A stretch of 64,000 nt of DNA from Punica granatum (taxonomy: Eukaryota; Streptophyta; Magnoliopsida; Myrtales; Lythraceae). Location: contig NC_045128.1 in assembly GCF_007655135.1 (NCBI RefSeq), positions 19,934,811 to 19,998,810 of the forward strand, given 5' to 3'. The translations under genes and the position numbers were made by a program. The notes beneath the pieces are model-generated. The model did no database searches. It was not told the DNA's origin and was given only the letters and a program-made list of their open reading frames with translations. Below, piece after piece: positions 34,207-48,264 of this stretch (the first letter of the stretch is position 1; every line of letters starts with the position of its first letter).

Positions 34207-35501
34207 TGGCAGCACCCCATTTTGGCCCACCGGCTTCCTACATGAGAATCCCCGATCAAAGCCCGGGTTACTATTCATCACTCGGCAATCAGAGGCAAAC
34301 GTGCGGTCACGGAGTCATGAACAACAGGAGAAGAGATGGGTCCATTAGAAAAGCCGAAGAGAACAGTCGGAAGAACTTACAGGCAAAGAACCCCGAAAAC
34401 AGCGGAGCTGGCACTGCGGCACTATTCATCACCGAATCACTGAAGTACCGAAAGGTGCCCAATATGGGACTCTAAAAATCCCCCTTAGTGCCAAAGTTAC
34501 CAACGACACGTCCGGGCGCATTTCCGGGGCATACCACATAACCCGGGACACTTCGATCTCTCCCGGACGCCTTTTCCGACAGGGCTCTCGGGGCCCGCTC
34601 CACTGACAAGTAAACGGCCCCCTAAAACGGGCTTACAGGCACTCAGGGACCACCGAGGTCATGGGACAAGCTTCAGACGACCATTCGGAACTCTACAGGG
34701 CTCCCCGAGGGACGTTTCAGTGGTAGCAAACGCCTCCCGATGAATCTTTGGGGCACATTCAAGGAGAACAAAGATCACAGCGATCCCCGAACACCTCAAG
34801 ACATTCGGGGAACATTGAGAAAGCCCCGGTCACAATTCCCTAGGTCTTCTAGGGCCAACGGTCTTTGGCCGGGGACGGCGAGCCAACGATCTCGCGCGAG
34901 ACAAAAAGCTCACCGAGACAAGCACCACAACGCACAAAGGAGCAATCGGAGAACGGGGACGGTTAATTCCATTCTGAATGCCCAAACAGGACAAAACCGA
35001 CTCTCGAGGCGCCGAGTCACCCGAACGTCCGTTCACACGATGCATGGCGATATTAGGCTCATTCAAATTCTCTTCATTCAAGCATTCCAAATCTATTAAT
35101 TAATCGGGCATCAAAGATCGAACGCGCGTTCAATCAAGTCTCGAGCTTTTCCCGACTTTTCTCTTAGTCAAATGGGACCCACAGCTCAGCCAAGCCAAGC
35201 CTCCAAGTCGCGGCTCAACCCCAAGCCACGGCTCAACCCCAAGCCACGGCTCAATCCCTAAGCCACGGCTCAATTCGGTGGCTCAAACCCAAGAAGCTCC
35301 CTCCACTACACAAATTCAAATATCTCTTACACCTTCTTACACATATCTCCCATCCATCACTTCCCATCACTTCTCCTCTTGCTTCACCCACACTCTAAGT
35401 GACATTTCCCCATCCTAACGCCTCTTCAAAAATTCGGCAGCCCCATAAACCCCCTCTAAATCACACTTAATTTCACTAATTTTGCATCATTAGCCTTCTC
35501 A

Positions 35502-35507
35502 TATAAG
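35502..35507 (+). promoter_or_regulatory. TATA box of LTR C
   Basis: CATATAAGCC, followed by GTCATTAACTTAATCACAAC, at the same relative place as in LTR B. Confidence 0.5.
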
Positions 35508-36455
35508 CCTCTTGGGTCATTAACTTAATCACAACTCAATTTCCATTCTCTCTCAAGCTTTCTCACTCTAGGAGAACCTCTCAATTTCCAAAACCCTCTC
35601 AAACTCCAGCAATCAGCCCTGGTCGTTCAGCCCAAGCACAGCCCCGTCCAAGGCCGAAAATGCCGGAAAACTCAACCGTTTTCCGGCGACCGCCATCCAA
35701 CCTGATCCAAACTTGACCAAACTTCATATCCCACATGTTTTCGACCTCCTAAGTCCATTTCCGACCTTAGATTTTTCATTTGAAGCTCCCAGCACATCGT
35801 TCCAGCTCTGTCCAGATTCGGGTCCCTAGGGCATTTTCCCGGTTTCTAAGCGAGTTCTTCCTTCTCGACTTAAGCAAGCTAAACCAAACTTCATATCCCA
35901 CATGTATTCGACCTCCCGAGTCCATTTCCGGTGTTATTTTTGCGATTTGAAGCTTCCAACTTGCCGAACCAGCTCTGTCCAGAACTGAGTTCCATAGGGT
36001 TTCACGGCTTTCCGGGCTTCTTCGACGCCACTCCTTCCCACGACCATGGCGAGTCGTGCCATCACTTTCTAAGGGTTCCTCATGACCCTCACTCTCCCCC
36101 GTGACGAGGTGGTCACGTGCCAAGAGCCGCTCAACCGCGCAAGACCACCCCTTTTCCAATCTTTTTCCTTACCGGGTTTTCATAGTTTTTATCGGTTTCT
36201 CTTTGCATTTCCGGTTGAGATCAGTCGTGCGCACGCCACAAACTGGTCATGAACAACAAGAGCAGTCCCTTAGGAATCGGAGGAACTCGAGCCAGCTCGG
36301 TGCAACACCCGGAGCCCCCTTTGCAGCCGTTTCTACCCAAACAGCCCAGTTGGGTCTGTCCCTCTGATTTTCTTTTCTGATAGGAACTTTGCAGGAGCAT
36401 ACCGGTCAGCTCGGGTTGAATCTCACTACGAGCCACCTATCAACGTGATCCTCAG

Positions 36456-37045
36456 TCAGTTAGGAGTCCAATGCCACCAACCTTGCAGTAAAATACCACC
36501 TAGAGCCTCCGGAACAGCCATTTCTTTCCGACCTGCCCAGTCGGGTCAGTTCCGCCCAGTCGGTTCTGTTTTCTGCTAGCTAACCCGACTTTGTTTTTGA
36601 TTTCCAGAAAATCTACATGTCCAATCCTCATGAAACCACCGCAGGCATGATCCTCAGTCAGTTAGGAGTCCAATGCCACCGATCTTACACCAAAAGACCA
36701 CCGGGAGTCCCCCGTAGAGTCGTTTCTTCATCGGGGTGTCAGTCGGGTTTGTTTCTCTGGTCGTCTTTTCTAACCCACAATTTGCAGGAACGTACAGGTC
36801 AGCTCGGGCTGAATCATTCTACGAGCCACCTATCACCGTGCTCCTCAGCCAGTTAGGAGTCCAATGCCACCCACCTAGTATCAAAAGACCACCGGGAGCC
36901 TCCTGTGGAGCCATTTCTTCATCGGGTGCCAGTCGGGTCTGTTTTGACCCGACTGGGTCTGTCTTTTTTTTACTGACCCGACTTTGTTTTTGATTTTCAG
37001 AAAATCTATGCGTGCTCTCCTCCCGAAACCACAGCAGACGCGATC
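36456..37045 (+). repeat. Three ~190-200-bp tandem units in LTR C
   Basis: CAG.TAGGAGTCCAATGCCAC starts at 36456, 36657 and ~36848, homologous to the units in LTR B, with spacing slightly less regular. Confidence 0.8.
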
Positions 37046-39824
37046 CTTAGTCTCTTGGGAATCCAACGCAACTGGCCCCGCGTGAAAATTCTATCCCGAT
37101 CAACCGGTACAGCCCCGACAAGCCAGACTGCCAGTCGGATCTACCAGTCGACCCGACTGCACCGGTTCGGGTCTGTTCGCTCCAGTCAAGTCTCCCGACT
37201 CCCTCTGCCACTTCTCCGACTCTTTCCTCGTGTTCCGGGGCTAGGTATAATCATTCCCGACTCAGAGAAGTTAGGACTTTTACGTTTTCTTTGCGTTTGT
37301 GGGGAGATAAGGAGGTCCATGACCGATTTGCATGCAAGTTTATGTTTTTATGTTTTTTTTACATCGTATTATGCATGTATTCATCGTATATAGTGCTAGC
37401 ATGTCGGGAAATAGTTTGAATCGGAGTCGAGGAGACCTCGTTGGCTCGAGCAAGCCAAAGGAGCCTCTCGGCCTCACCCCAAGGGAGGTGGCCGAGAGCC
37501 CCTCTTGGCTTCCTCGGGCCATGGATGGCCTCCTTTCCCCAACTCAAGTCGTTTCCCGAGTTTTTACATTTTTCGCTTCCCATGAGCCGGTGCCGTTTTA
37601 TCGATTCCTCTAAATATCGTGTTTGTGCTTGTTTGTATGTTTAATTGCGTTCCTAAGATCATGGCGGCACCGGCTATGTAAAAAAATGTACGTTGTCATC
37701 GTGTTTGATGTTTTATGCATGCAAGAAACGGTCAAAACCGATTCTTGGAATTGATTGTAATCACAATTTTCATTTAATCGTTGGTTTCATATTAATTCGT
37801 TTGCTAGATACGTTAGTATCGAACAATCATTGCATTGATCCATAACAATTGAGGTTCGCGGTCTCAATCATTAAACCACTTCACAAACGGGAAACAGGAC
37901 GTACCATTCGGCTAAATGAACCACTCGGCCTAAGTAATTGGATAAATCGAATATCAACTCGTAAACGCGTCGACGAATCACTAAACGGTGAGAGTGCCCT
38001 TTTAAAATTCACAATTTCAAAACATCGAGACACATAACACGAATAGAATTAGTGTCTAGGGAGCACTCGTGCGCTATGACTCGAGTCAAGGCCCGATTTG
38101 AGGAGGCTCATGTCTAAGTGCGCGAGTCCTCTTTGGACCTCTTCGTGTCATGCGATCACAACTTCCACATACACGCCTTACACGTTTTACCATTCAAAGG
38201 GCATGACCATCATTTCGTGATTTGCCGACATTCTAGGCGTTAGGGAGGCCGAAACACCTCGATCTATGGGCGAAAAAGGGCCACCCATTCGGGTGCGATT
38301 TTCATTCGTACGGCCCATTCCGTTCACTTTCGGTGTTTCTATCTTCCTATCGTATATTCGATGGTGAACCTTTTTATTTCAGTTGCAAAAGATGAAGAAC
38401 CATATTAATCATGTACTTGACTTAAACAAACATTAGATAATGGATATGTGGAATATTAGATTCCAATCTAGAGTCAAGATATGAGTTTGGTTAATTCGGT
38501 AAAACCGCAGTGTCATCTCACTGAATAAGGATTCTAAAACAAATTCACACATGTAATCGGCTTAGAACCATATTTTAGCCCACCATCTATGTTTGCCTAG
38601 GCTAGACACCTTGTTTGCAAATCAACCCCGATCGATAACTGATTAAATCACGTACATTCGACTTAATACACAACTTGTCTGTATTCACCTACGTTTGTCA
38701 GTTGTTATCTGTTTTCCATCAGTTTTATCAGTTTTCTTCTGTTTTCCATTTGCTTTTGCTGATTTGTTGCGGTTCGGTCCGAACCCATAGGTTACGTGTT
38801 GCACGGGGTCCAACGCCCCAAATTATCGAACACGAGGTCCAACGCCTCCTAACTCACTGAGTGCGTGCAACCCGAGTGCGGAATGGGATCTAACCCCGAG
38901 TCACCGTCACACTCCAAATATGGCCTATGTGGAAGGCAATTTGGATTGGATGCGTGAAACGTGTTTAGATATCACCCGGGAGCTTGATTGGTCCAACGGT
39001 TACAGTGGGAACTAATCGGTTCTCCTGCAAACCATCGGTTCAATCGGACCCGACCCCCGGCTCCTTGAGCCCACGTTGCCTTAATTTGTTTATTGGTTAT
39101 TCAAAACACACGGTGAGCCGGAGCGGAATATTGTCCCAATGCAAACCGATCAGGATCCATTTATTTCATTCCGTTGTATTCTGTAATTATTCGAGTGTAC
39201 ATTGTGAGGATCTTATTTGTACATCTATTCAATCATTTGTAAGGATCCCTGATCGGCAAGCAAGAGGCTCGAGTGCCGAACCGGTCAAGTTGGTCTATTA
39301 TTACCAAGAGATGAGTAAGCTCGAATACTCGCGGTTTCGGTTCGCGCAGGGAATTGACCATCACGGTTCGATGAACTGTAACGCTAAGATAGTGAACCAA
39401 CTCCTCGACGCACAAGCCTACTCATCTTTCGGATTCTTGGCCCAACCTGATCAATTCATCGACCTTACGGTGTCAAAACGGGCGAGTCAAGTGCAACCCT
39501 AAATCACGCGGTAAATAAACAAAAACGGCAAGCCTAGCAAACTAGAGTACCGAAAGGGCGTTCGGGATATAGGCTTGCACGTAATAGAACCCCCGAATTC
39601 GGAATTTTCGGTTCCGCATGACCATTGCCTTAGCATTTAGGTGTACCTCGTACCCCTAGACCTGGGCGACTCAACGGCCCTCGACCTACGGGTCGTAAAC
39701 AGTAAGTGGCGACTCCTTCTCACGCGTGTCCGTCACGCGTCCCCGGGAAGGTGGACACTCCCAAGCCGCGTTGCATAGGCATCGCGCATGCGTGCCCCGA
39801 CGAGATTAAATTCGGGTGCGTACA

Positions 39825-41890
39825 GCTTGGCGACTCCACTGGGGACATACTTAGTGGGTTCGGGTTCAATTCCGTTTGCTTGCTTGCATGTTTATTTATT
39901 GCTTTCCGTACATTTATTTTAAGCACATTTATTTCGCGCACATTTATTTTACGCACTTGCATCGCATCATTCTAGCGGGTTTCTAGGTACCTTGTCCAAA
40001 ATCCCACGGGCACCAAAATAGGAAGCTAGGTTAGTCAGAGGTTCCGAGTAAGGGAACGGATCGAGTCGGCTATGCCACCGAACCGGCCCCCAAAGATCCT
40101 CGCTCGATTTCAAGGAATTCACACCCTTGAGTCGGGAACCCCCATCCATAGATAGCACGGTCCCTGTAGCACCGAACCATGCATCATACTATGCCTCCAT
40201 GCAAGCCTTCAACCCGACTTCGACAATAGTCCATCGAGTCGGCCTGCGTGCCACTTGAGTCTTTTCTATTTCAAGAGCGATGTACCTTGTAATTTGTACT
40301 AAGTCGTGGGCATTTACTTTTCTCTGCACATATGCATCATGCAGTTTTCAAAACACACTAGGATGTCGTTCACATTGACAAGTCCTAAGCAGATTTTCTT
40401 ATCGTCTTGGTAAGGGACGCCTTGCTCGGCCTCCTGCCCGCGCTTCGACAGAGCCCGTCAACACACGAGGACCTCACCGACCCGCCACAGAACGCGAATG
40501 GTGTATATTCCGGGACAACATGATCGACCTCATCAACACTAGGTTCGATCACCGAGAGGTCGCTGAGAGACGAAGAACTCGCCGGCCAACCACCTTAGAG
40601 GGAGCTCTCCCAAACCCGTGCCAAGATGCAGAGATGCGGTCAGGAGCTCGCTTGAGCGAACGCCGCCCCGGAGAGGTCTAGGAAGAGGGCTCGAGGAGGC
40701 CCACACATGAACTCTAGGATAGATATCTCCGCAAGGCCTTCACCTAGAACCGGTGCTTTCCGAGGCCGCGCTCGTTCAAACCCCGAGTGTGGTGGCAAAT
40801 CAGCTTAAGGCTCTATTTTACAAAATTTGCATTGTACTTTGAACCTTTCGAGTCAATGTGAACGACAACATTAGCCTTTGAAAACTCACGCACTGCATGC
40901 ATACTATCCATTCACTGTTTTACACGACATTTAACACTATCATGCGGTAGACAAAGTTGTGACAGTCTTTGCAGGTGGACCTCTCATGGTCCTCACCCTT
41001 CCTCCACGGCGAGACGATCAGTAGCTCAAGGGCCAACCATCCAAGCAACACTAACTCCCCATTAATCCCGCATAATCGATTATGTCATTGCATGGCGGAG
41101 CACACGTCCCTGTATGCTACAGGTGCTTCCATCAGCACAACTGAGCGTGTCATTTCCGCGTCGTGCGAGCACACCCCTACCTTGCCCATGCACGCATCCT
41201 CGACACACCTTGTGCATGTCTCTCAGTGCGCTCGCACGACGCCTACCAGGCTAGTTCAATCCCCTATGCCCTCACGCTGAAATCACGAATATAGTTTGCT
41301 CCTTCATTGTTCTCTTTTCCCATTGTAGGAAATTTTACACAAGAAGACAGCATGAATATTGATCGACCACAATTGAGACAATAAACGTCTTCCATCCATC
41401 CAGCTCCTTGGGATTTCAACACTGAGTCCCCATCCCCGCTCCACAAAGCAAGACCGCAAGCAAATCAGCGTCACCGCATTGCAGCGCCTTGCGCCATTCC
41501 TTAGCATTAACATTTGCTTTAGCATTTCTTGCACTTTCCTATCAACCTCGCATTTATTGCATCCGGCTTCAGCCCTGCATCGGGCTCCGGCCCTGCATTT
41601 ACTGCATTGGGCTTCAGCCCCGCATCGGGCTCCGGCCCCGCATTTATCGCGTCGGGCTCCGGCCTCGCATTTATTGCATTGGGCTTCGACCCCGCATCGG
41701 GCTCCGGCCCTGCATCGGGCTCTGGCCCCGCATTTACTGCATTAGGCTTCGACCTTACATCGGTCTCCGGCCTTGCATTTACTTTTGGGTTTCAGCCCTG
41801 CATCGGGCTCCGGCCCCACTTTTGGGCTTCGGCCCCACATTCGGGCTTCGGCCCCGCATCGGGCCTCGGTCCTACATTTACTGCTTTCGG
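39825..41890 (+). mobile_element. Internal region of element C, 5' part (PBS and noncoding leader)
   Basis: PBS TGGCGACTCCACTGGGGAC at 39828-39846, then ~1.7 kb of noncoding sequence homologous to 46672-48260 in D, for example the block CCACGGGC.CCAAAATAGGAAG. It ends in a GC-rich array (41560-41890). I find no gag, protease or pol. It is interrupted by D at the GCCCC duplication (41891-41895) and resumes at 63640. Confidence 0.85.
41560..41890 (+). repeat. GGGCTTCGGCCCC-type tandem array in element C (5' part)
   Basis: Irregular repeats of GCATCGGGCT.CGGCCC (~17 bp) alternating with GCATTTA.TGCATTGGGCTTCGGCCCC (~27 bp). It continues at 63640 after D. Long open frames in several frames on both strands come from the repeats and are not evidence of a gene. 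Confidence 0.85.
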
Positions 41891-41895
41891 GCCCC

Positions 41896-44800
41896 TGTCA
41901 GCACCCCATTTTGGCCCACCGGCTTCCTACATGAGAATCCCCGATCAAAGCCCGAGTTACTATTCATCACCCGGCAATCAGAGGCGAACGTGCGGTCACG
42001 GAGTCATGAACAACAGGAGAAGAGATGGGTCCATTAGAAAAGCCGAAGAGAGCAGTCGGAAAGGCAAACATGCGACAAATCTCAGAGCAACAGGAGCTGG
42101 CACTGCGGTACTATTCATCACCGAATCACCGAAGCACCGAAAGGTGCCCAATATGGGACTCTAAAAATCCCTCTCGGTGCCAAAGTGACCAATGACGCAT
42201 CCGGGCGCGTTTCGGAGGTGTCCTACTTAGGCCGGGGCGTCTCCCAATATCTCACGGACGCTTTTTCTAACAGGGCTCCTAGGGCCCGATCCACTGACAA
42301 GTGAATGGCACCCAAAAACGGGCCTACAGGCACCCAGGGACTATCGGGTTCATCGAACAAGCTTCAGACGACCTTTCGGAACTCTACGGGGTTTCCCGAT
42401 GGACTTTTCAGTGATAGCAAATGCCTCTCGGCGAATCTTCGGGGCACATCCATAGAAAACAGAGATCACAGCGATCCCCGAACGCCTCAAGACATTCAGG
42501 GAACACTGAGAAACCTCCAGTCACAAGTCCTTAGGTCTTCACGGGGCAACGGTCTTCGGTCGGAGACGACGAGTCAATGATGTCCCACGAAGCAAAAAGG
42601 TCGCCGAAACGAATGTTAAGATGCACAAAGAGCAATCGGGGACTGGGAGCACTAAACTCCACTCCGAATGCCCAAACATGACATAACCGACTCTCGAGGC
42701 GCCGAGTCGTCCGAACGTTCGTTCACACGACGCATGGCGATAGTAGGCTCATTCAAATCCTCTTCGTTCAAGCATTCCAAATCTATAAATTAATCGGACA
42801 TCGGAGACCGGACGCGCGTTCAATCATGTCTCAAGCTTTTTCCGGCTTTTCTCTCAATCAAATGGGACCCACAGCTCAGCCAAGCCAAGCCGTCAAGCCG
42901 GGGCTCAACCCCAAGCCACGGCTCAACCCCTCAAGCTCGGCTTGGCCGCAATTAGCCGCGGCTCAAACCCATGGCCGGCGGCTCCAAGGGATCTCCCCTT
43001 CCCTCCACCACACAATTCAAAGTCCTCTCACATCTATCACCTCCCATCACCCATCCATCACACCCATCACCCATCCTCTTCCTTTCCCCACACTCAACAT
43101 GACATAAACCCCTCCCTAATCCTCCCTCCAATTTCGGCAACCCCACTTATCCCCTTAAACCGCAATTAGTCCCACTTAACCGGGCCATTAGCCTAGCCTA
43201 TAAGTTCCCATTCATCATTAACTCTAATCACTTCTTCATTCTCCTTCTCTCTCAAGCCAATCTCTCTCCAAAATCCTCTCAAACTCCAGCCCACTCCCAC
43301 GTTTCCGTCCAGCCCTTGCCAAGGCCGAAACCGGCCAAAATCATCGGAAAACCACTCGGTATTCCGGTGACCACCCGACCCGACTTAAGCCAAAAATCAT
43401 CAAACTCCCTAGCCCACATATTTTCCACCCCCTAAGTCCGTTTCCGGGCTTAGATTTTCCTCACATTTTTACCGAAATTTCTCTCACATTTTCGGGTTTG
43501 TTTAGGCCTTGGCACGTTCGGGTCTGCCCACGGTCATCTAGATCCGCCTCTTAGGAGTCCAACAAACCCGACCTTGCACTGTGCCGTGACCGGAGCAAGC
43601 GTGCCGAGCCATTCTCCCGAGACTGCCGCGGCTGTACCTTTACTCGGGTCACCCACCCGTAACGTCCAACCCGAGTCTTGTGACTCCCACGGCCGCTTCC
43701 CCGACTCTTTTCCTCGTGCATCGAGGCTAGGTAACGCACATCTTCAACTTAGAGAAGTTAGGACCTCTGATCTTTGCTTGTATGAAGTGTCCGTGCGCTT
43801 TAAAGTGTCTGAATGCATGAGAATGGTCATTTTTCTTACGGATCCGGGCTTCCATGCAATTCCATGCAACGTTATAACGCTCTTACTCTTTTTTTTACGC
43901 CCATACGTTGTATAAAAGTGCATGCCATGATGGGAAACGACTTAGATCCGAGCGGGAGAGGCTCCCTTGGCCGCGGATTGGGCCATGGAACTCACGGCCA
44001 AGTCTCTAGGGAGAGACCTGTGAGTCCCCTTGGCCCACCCGAGGCTAGGGCGGCCTCTCCCCTTCTCGGAAAGAGTCGATTCCTATGTTTTTTTTATTGT
44101 TAATCGTGTGTAATATGATGGCATGATGGGACAAGATCCGAATCGAGGCCGAAGAAATTTTCCCGCCTCGCACGAGCCATGGAAGCTCACGGCCCTTCTT
44201 GGAGGAGCGTGGCCGAGAGCTTCCTTGGACCATACGGGTCCGGGGAGCCTTCTTCCGCCTCGAAACGGATTGATTCCCGTGCTTTATTCAATTCGTTACC
44301 ATTTGAGTCAATGCCGTGTTTGTTGTTCTCCATTTAAATATCTCGTTCGTACGTGTTTGTATGACTTTATGTGATTATGGTCACGGTGATATCGAGATGA
44401 GTAAAACGTGTGTTATTAACGTGCTTGACGTATTAGGCATGCAAGGAATGGCTTGAATCGATGTGGGATACCATCCGTGACCCAAGGCGGGTCAAGGAGG
44501 CCTCTCGGCCTAACCCTTCGGAAAAGGGCCGAGTGATCCTTGACCCCTCCGGGGTCTAGGGCGGTCTCCCCCGTCGCTTCACGTTCGATCCTTGGAATTG
44601 AGTGTATTCATATCCGTGTTCCATCGCTAGACGTACATTAATCTCATGATAGGTGAATGGACTTCGAACCGTCACCCATTAAACCGATGATGACCGTAAC
44701 AAAAAGCAATAAATATCGAACAATTTCACAAACGGGATAAGTGGGACGTGCTATTCGATTAATTAAGTCACTTGGACTAAATAATTGGGCTAATCAATCC

Positions 44801-46671
44801 TCAATTTGTAAACGCATCGATGATTTACGGAACGGCGAGAATGCCCTTTTCCATCATAATTCATGATTTCAAAATACCGAGACTCGTGACACGAGTAGAA
44901 TTGATGTCTAGTGAGCGCTCACGTGCCATGACTCGAGTCCGGGCCCGATTTGAGGCAGCCCGAGTCGGGGTACAAGAGTCCTCCTTAGACTTCTTCGTGT
45001 GGCGCGATCTCCAATTTATACACGAACATTGCAATTTTATCATCCAGAAGCATAATCGTCATTCCGTAATTCACCGATACCCTAGGCGCTAGGGAGTCGG
45101 AAACACCTCGATCTATGGATAGAAAGGGGCAACCCGTCCGGGTGCGAGTCTCATTCGCACGGCCCATTATGTCCACTTTCGGTGTTTTCATCTTCCTATT
45201 GTAGATTCGGTGGGGAGCATTTTATTTCAGTTACAAAACACAAAGAACCGGACTAATCATACATCCGACCTAATCAAACACTAGATAATGGATAGGCGGA
45301 ATGATAGATTCCAATCTAGAGTCAAAACGCAAGTTTGGATAATTCGGTGAAATCGTAGCGACACTTAACTGAATAAGAGTCCTAAAACAAATCCACATAT
45401 ATAATTGGCTCAAAACCATATCCTAGCCCGTCCCCTATGTTTGCCTAGGTTAGATGTATTGTTTGCTAATCAACCCCGGTTAATAACTGATTAAATCACG
45501 TACATTCGACTTAACACACCACTTGTCTGTATTCACCGACAATTGTCAGTTATTGCCTGTATTATGTCAGTTTTATCAGTTCTCTTCTGTTTCGTCTTTG
45601 CCTATGATGATTTATTACGATACGGTCCGAGCCCATAGGTTATGCGTTGCACGGGGTCCAACGCCCCAAACCATTGAACACGAGGTCCAACGCCTCTTAA
45701 CTCACCGAGAGCGCGCAACCCGAGTGCGGAATGAGATCTAGCCTCGAGTCACCATCATACTCCAAATATGGCCTATATGGAAGGCAATTTGAATTGGATG
45801 TGTGAAACGTGTTTAGATATCACCCGGTAGCTCGATCGGTCCAACGGTTACAGTGGGAATCAATCGGTTCTCCTGCAATCCGTTGGTTCAATCGGACCCG
45901 ACCCCCAGCTCCTTGAGCGCGCGTTGCCTTAATTCATTTATTGGTTATTCAAAACACACGGTGAGCCGGAGCGGAATATTGGCCCAATGCAAACCGTTCG
46001 GGATCCATTTACTTATTCAGTTACACTTTGTAATTATTCGAGAGAACATTGTGGGGATTTTATCTGTATACTCACTCATTCATTTGTAAGGATCCCCGAT
46101 CGGCAAGCGAGAGGTCTGAGTGTCAAACCGGTCAAGTCGGTCTATTGTTACCAAGAGATGAGTAAGCTCGAATACTCGCGATTTCGGTTCGCGCAGGGAA
46201 TCGACCATCACGGTTCGATGAACTGTAACGCTAAGATAGTGAACCGATTCCTCGACGCACAAGCCTACTCATCTTTCGGACTCTTGGCCCAACTTGATCA
46301 ATTCATCGACTTTACGGTGTCAAAACGGGCGAGTCAAGTGCAACCCTAAATCACACGGTAAATAAACAAAAACGACAAGCCTAGCAAACTAGAGTACCGA
46401 AAGGGCGTGCAGGATATAGGCCCGCACGTAATAGAACCCCCGAATTCGAAATTTTCGGTTCCGCATGACTATTGCCTTAGCATTTAGGTGTACCCCGTAC
46501 CCCTAGACCAGGGCAACTCAACGGCCCTCGCCCTACGGGTCGTAAACAGTAAGTGGCGACTCCTTCTCACGCGTGTCCGTCACGCGTCCCCGAGAAGGTG
46601 GACACTCCCAAGCCGCGTTGCATAGGCTTCGCGCATGCGTGCCCCGACGAGATGAAATTCGGGTGCGCACA
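41896..46671 (+). repeat. 5' LTR of element D (4.78 kb, carries a 235-bp deletion)
   Basis: TGTCAGCACCCC to GGTGCGCACA. It lacks 235 bp present in the 3' LTR at about 54690-54924; the junction falls at TTCC, at 43459. It also lacks the tandem 190-bp units of B, C and E. TATA at 43199-43204. It differs from the 3' LTR at about 2% of sites in the first 290 bp that I compared. Confidence 0.92.
43199..43204 (+). promoter_or_regulatory. TATA box of the 5' LTR of D
   Basis: CCTATAAGTTCC followed by CATCATTAACTCTAATCAC; the equivalent site in the 3' LTR is at 54428-54433. Confidence 0.5.
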
Positions 46672-46674
46672 GCT

Positions 46675-46693
46675 TGGCGACTCCACTGGGGAT
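46675..46693 (+). other. Primer-binding site of element D
   Basis: TGGCGACTCCACTGGGGA, starting four bases after the LTR end at 46671; identical in B (34117) and C (39828). Confidence 0.88.
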
Positions 46694-48264
46694 TTCTAGA
46701 GGGTTCGGGCTCAATCCCGTTTGCTTGCTTGCTTGTTTATTCACTACTTTCCGTCGTTTATCGCTTATCTACTTACGCACATTTATTTCACGCATGCATT
46801 GCATATCATGCTAGCTTTAGGTGCCTTGTCCGAAATCCCACGGGCGCCAAAATAGGAAGCTAGGTTAGTCAGAGGTTCCGAGTAAGGGAACGGATCGAGT
46901 CGGCTATGCCACCGAACCGGCCCCCAAAGATCCTTGCTCGATTTCAAAGAATTCACACCCTTGAGTCGGGAGCCCCCATCCATAGATAGCACGGTCCTTG
47001 TAGCACCAAACCATGCATCGTGCTATGCCTCCATGCAAGCCTTCAACCCGACGCCGACAACAGTCCATCGAGTCGGCCTGCGTGCCACTTGAGTCTTTTC
47101 TATTTCAAGAGCGATGTACCTTGTAATTTTTACTAAGCCGTGGGCATTTACTTTTCTCTGCACATGTGCATCATGTAGTTTTCAAAACACACTAGGATGT
47201 CGTTCACATTGACAAGCCCTAAGCAGATTTTCTTATCGTCTTGGTAAGGGACGCCTTGCTTGGCCTCCTGCCCGCGCCTCGACAGAGTCCGCCAACACAC
47301 GAGGACCTCATCGACCCGCCACAGAACGCGAATGGTGTATATTCCGGGACAACATGATCGACCTCATCAACACTAGGTTCGATCACCAAGAGGTTGCTGA
47401 GAGATGAAGAACTCGCCGGCCAACCACCTTAGAGGGACCTTTCCCACACATGCCCTCTAGCATAGATATCTCCGCAAGGCCCTCGCCTAGAACCGGTGCT
47501 TTCCGAGGCCGCGCTCGCTCAAACCCCGAGTGTGGTGGCAAATCATCTTAAGGCTCTATTTTACAAAATTTGCACTTTGAACCTTTCGAGTCAATGTGAA
47601 CGACAACATTAGCCTTTGAAAACTCACGCACTGCATGCATCCTATCCATTGACTGTTTTACCTGACAATTAACACTACCACACGGTAGACAAAATTGTGA
47701 CCGCCTTTGCAGGTGGACCAATCGTAGGTCCTCACCCTTCCTCCACGGCGAGACGATCAGTAGGTCAAGCGACAACCATCCAAGCAACACTAACTCCCCA
47801 TTAATCCCGCGCAATCGATTATGTCATTGCATGGCGGAGCACACCCCTACCTTGCCAACTGAGCGTGCCATTTCCGCGTCGTGCGAGCACACCCCTACCT
47901 TGCCCATGCACGCATCCTCGACACACCTTGTGCATGTCTCTCAGTGCGCTCGCATGACGCCTACCAGGCTAGTTCAATCCCCTATGCTCTCACGCTGAAA
48001 TCGCGAATATAGTTTGCTCCTTCATTGTTTTCTTTTCCCACTGTAGGACATTCTACACAAGAAGCCAACATGAATACTGATCGACCACAATTGAGATAAC
48101 AAATGTCTTCCATCCATCCAGCTCCTTGGGATTTCAACACTGAGTCCCGATCCCTGCTCCACAAAGCAAGACCGCAAGCAAATCAGCGTCACCGCATCGC
48201 AGCGCCTCACGCTATTCCTCAGCATTGACCTTTGCTTTCGCATTTCTTGCACTTTCCTATCAAC

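Larger units (their letters stand above)
34207..39824 (+). repeat. 5' LTR of Tat/Ogre-like element C (5.62 kb)
   Basis: Starts TGGCAGCACCCC (third base differs from TGTCAGC of the others) and ends GGTGCGTACA before a PBS at 39828. There is no polypurine tract before it, so it is not the 3' LTR of B; a nested insertion with target TTTAC (34202-34206) is the simplest reading. TATA at 35502-35507; three tandem units at 36456, 36657 and about 36848. No protein domain was recognised in its reading frames. Confidence 0.9.
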
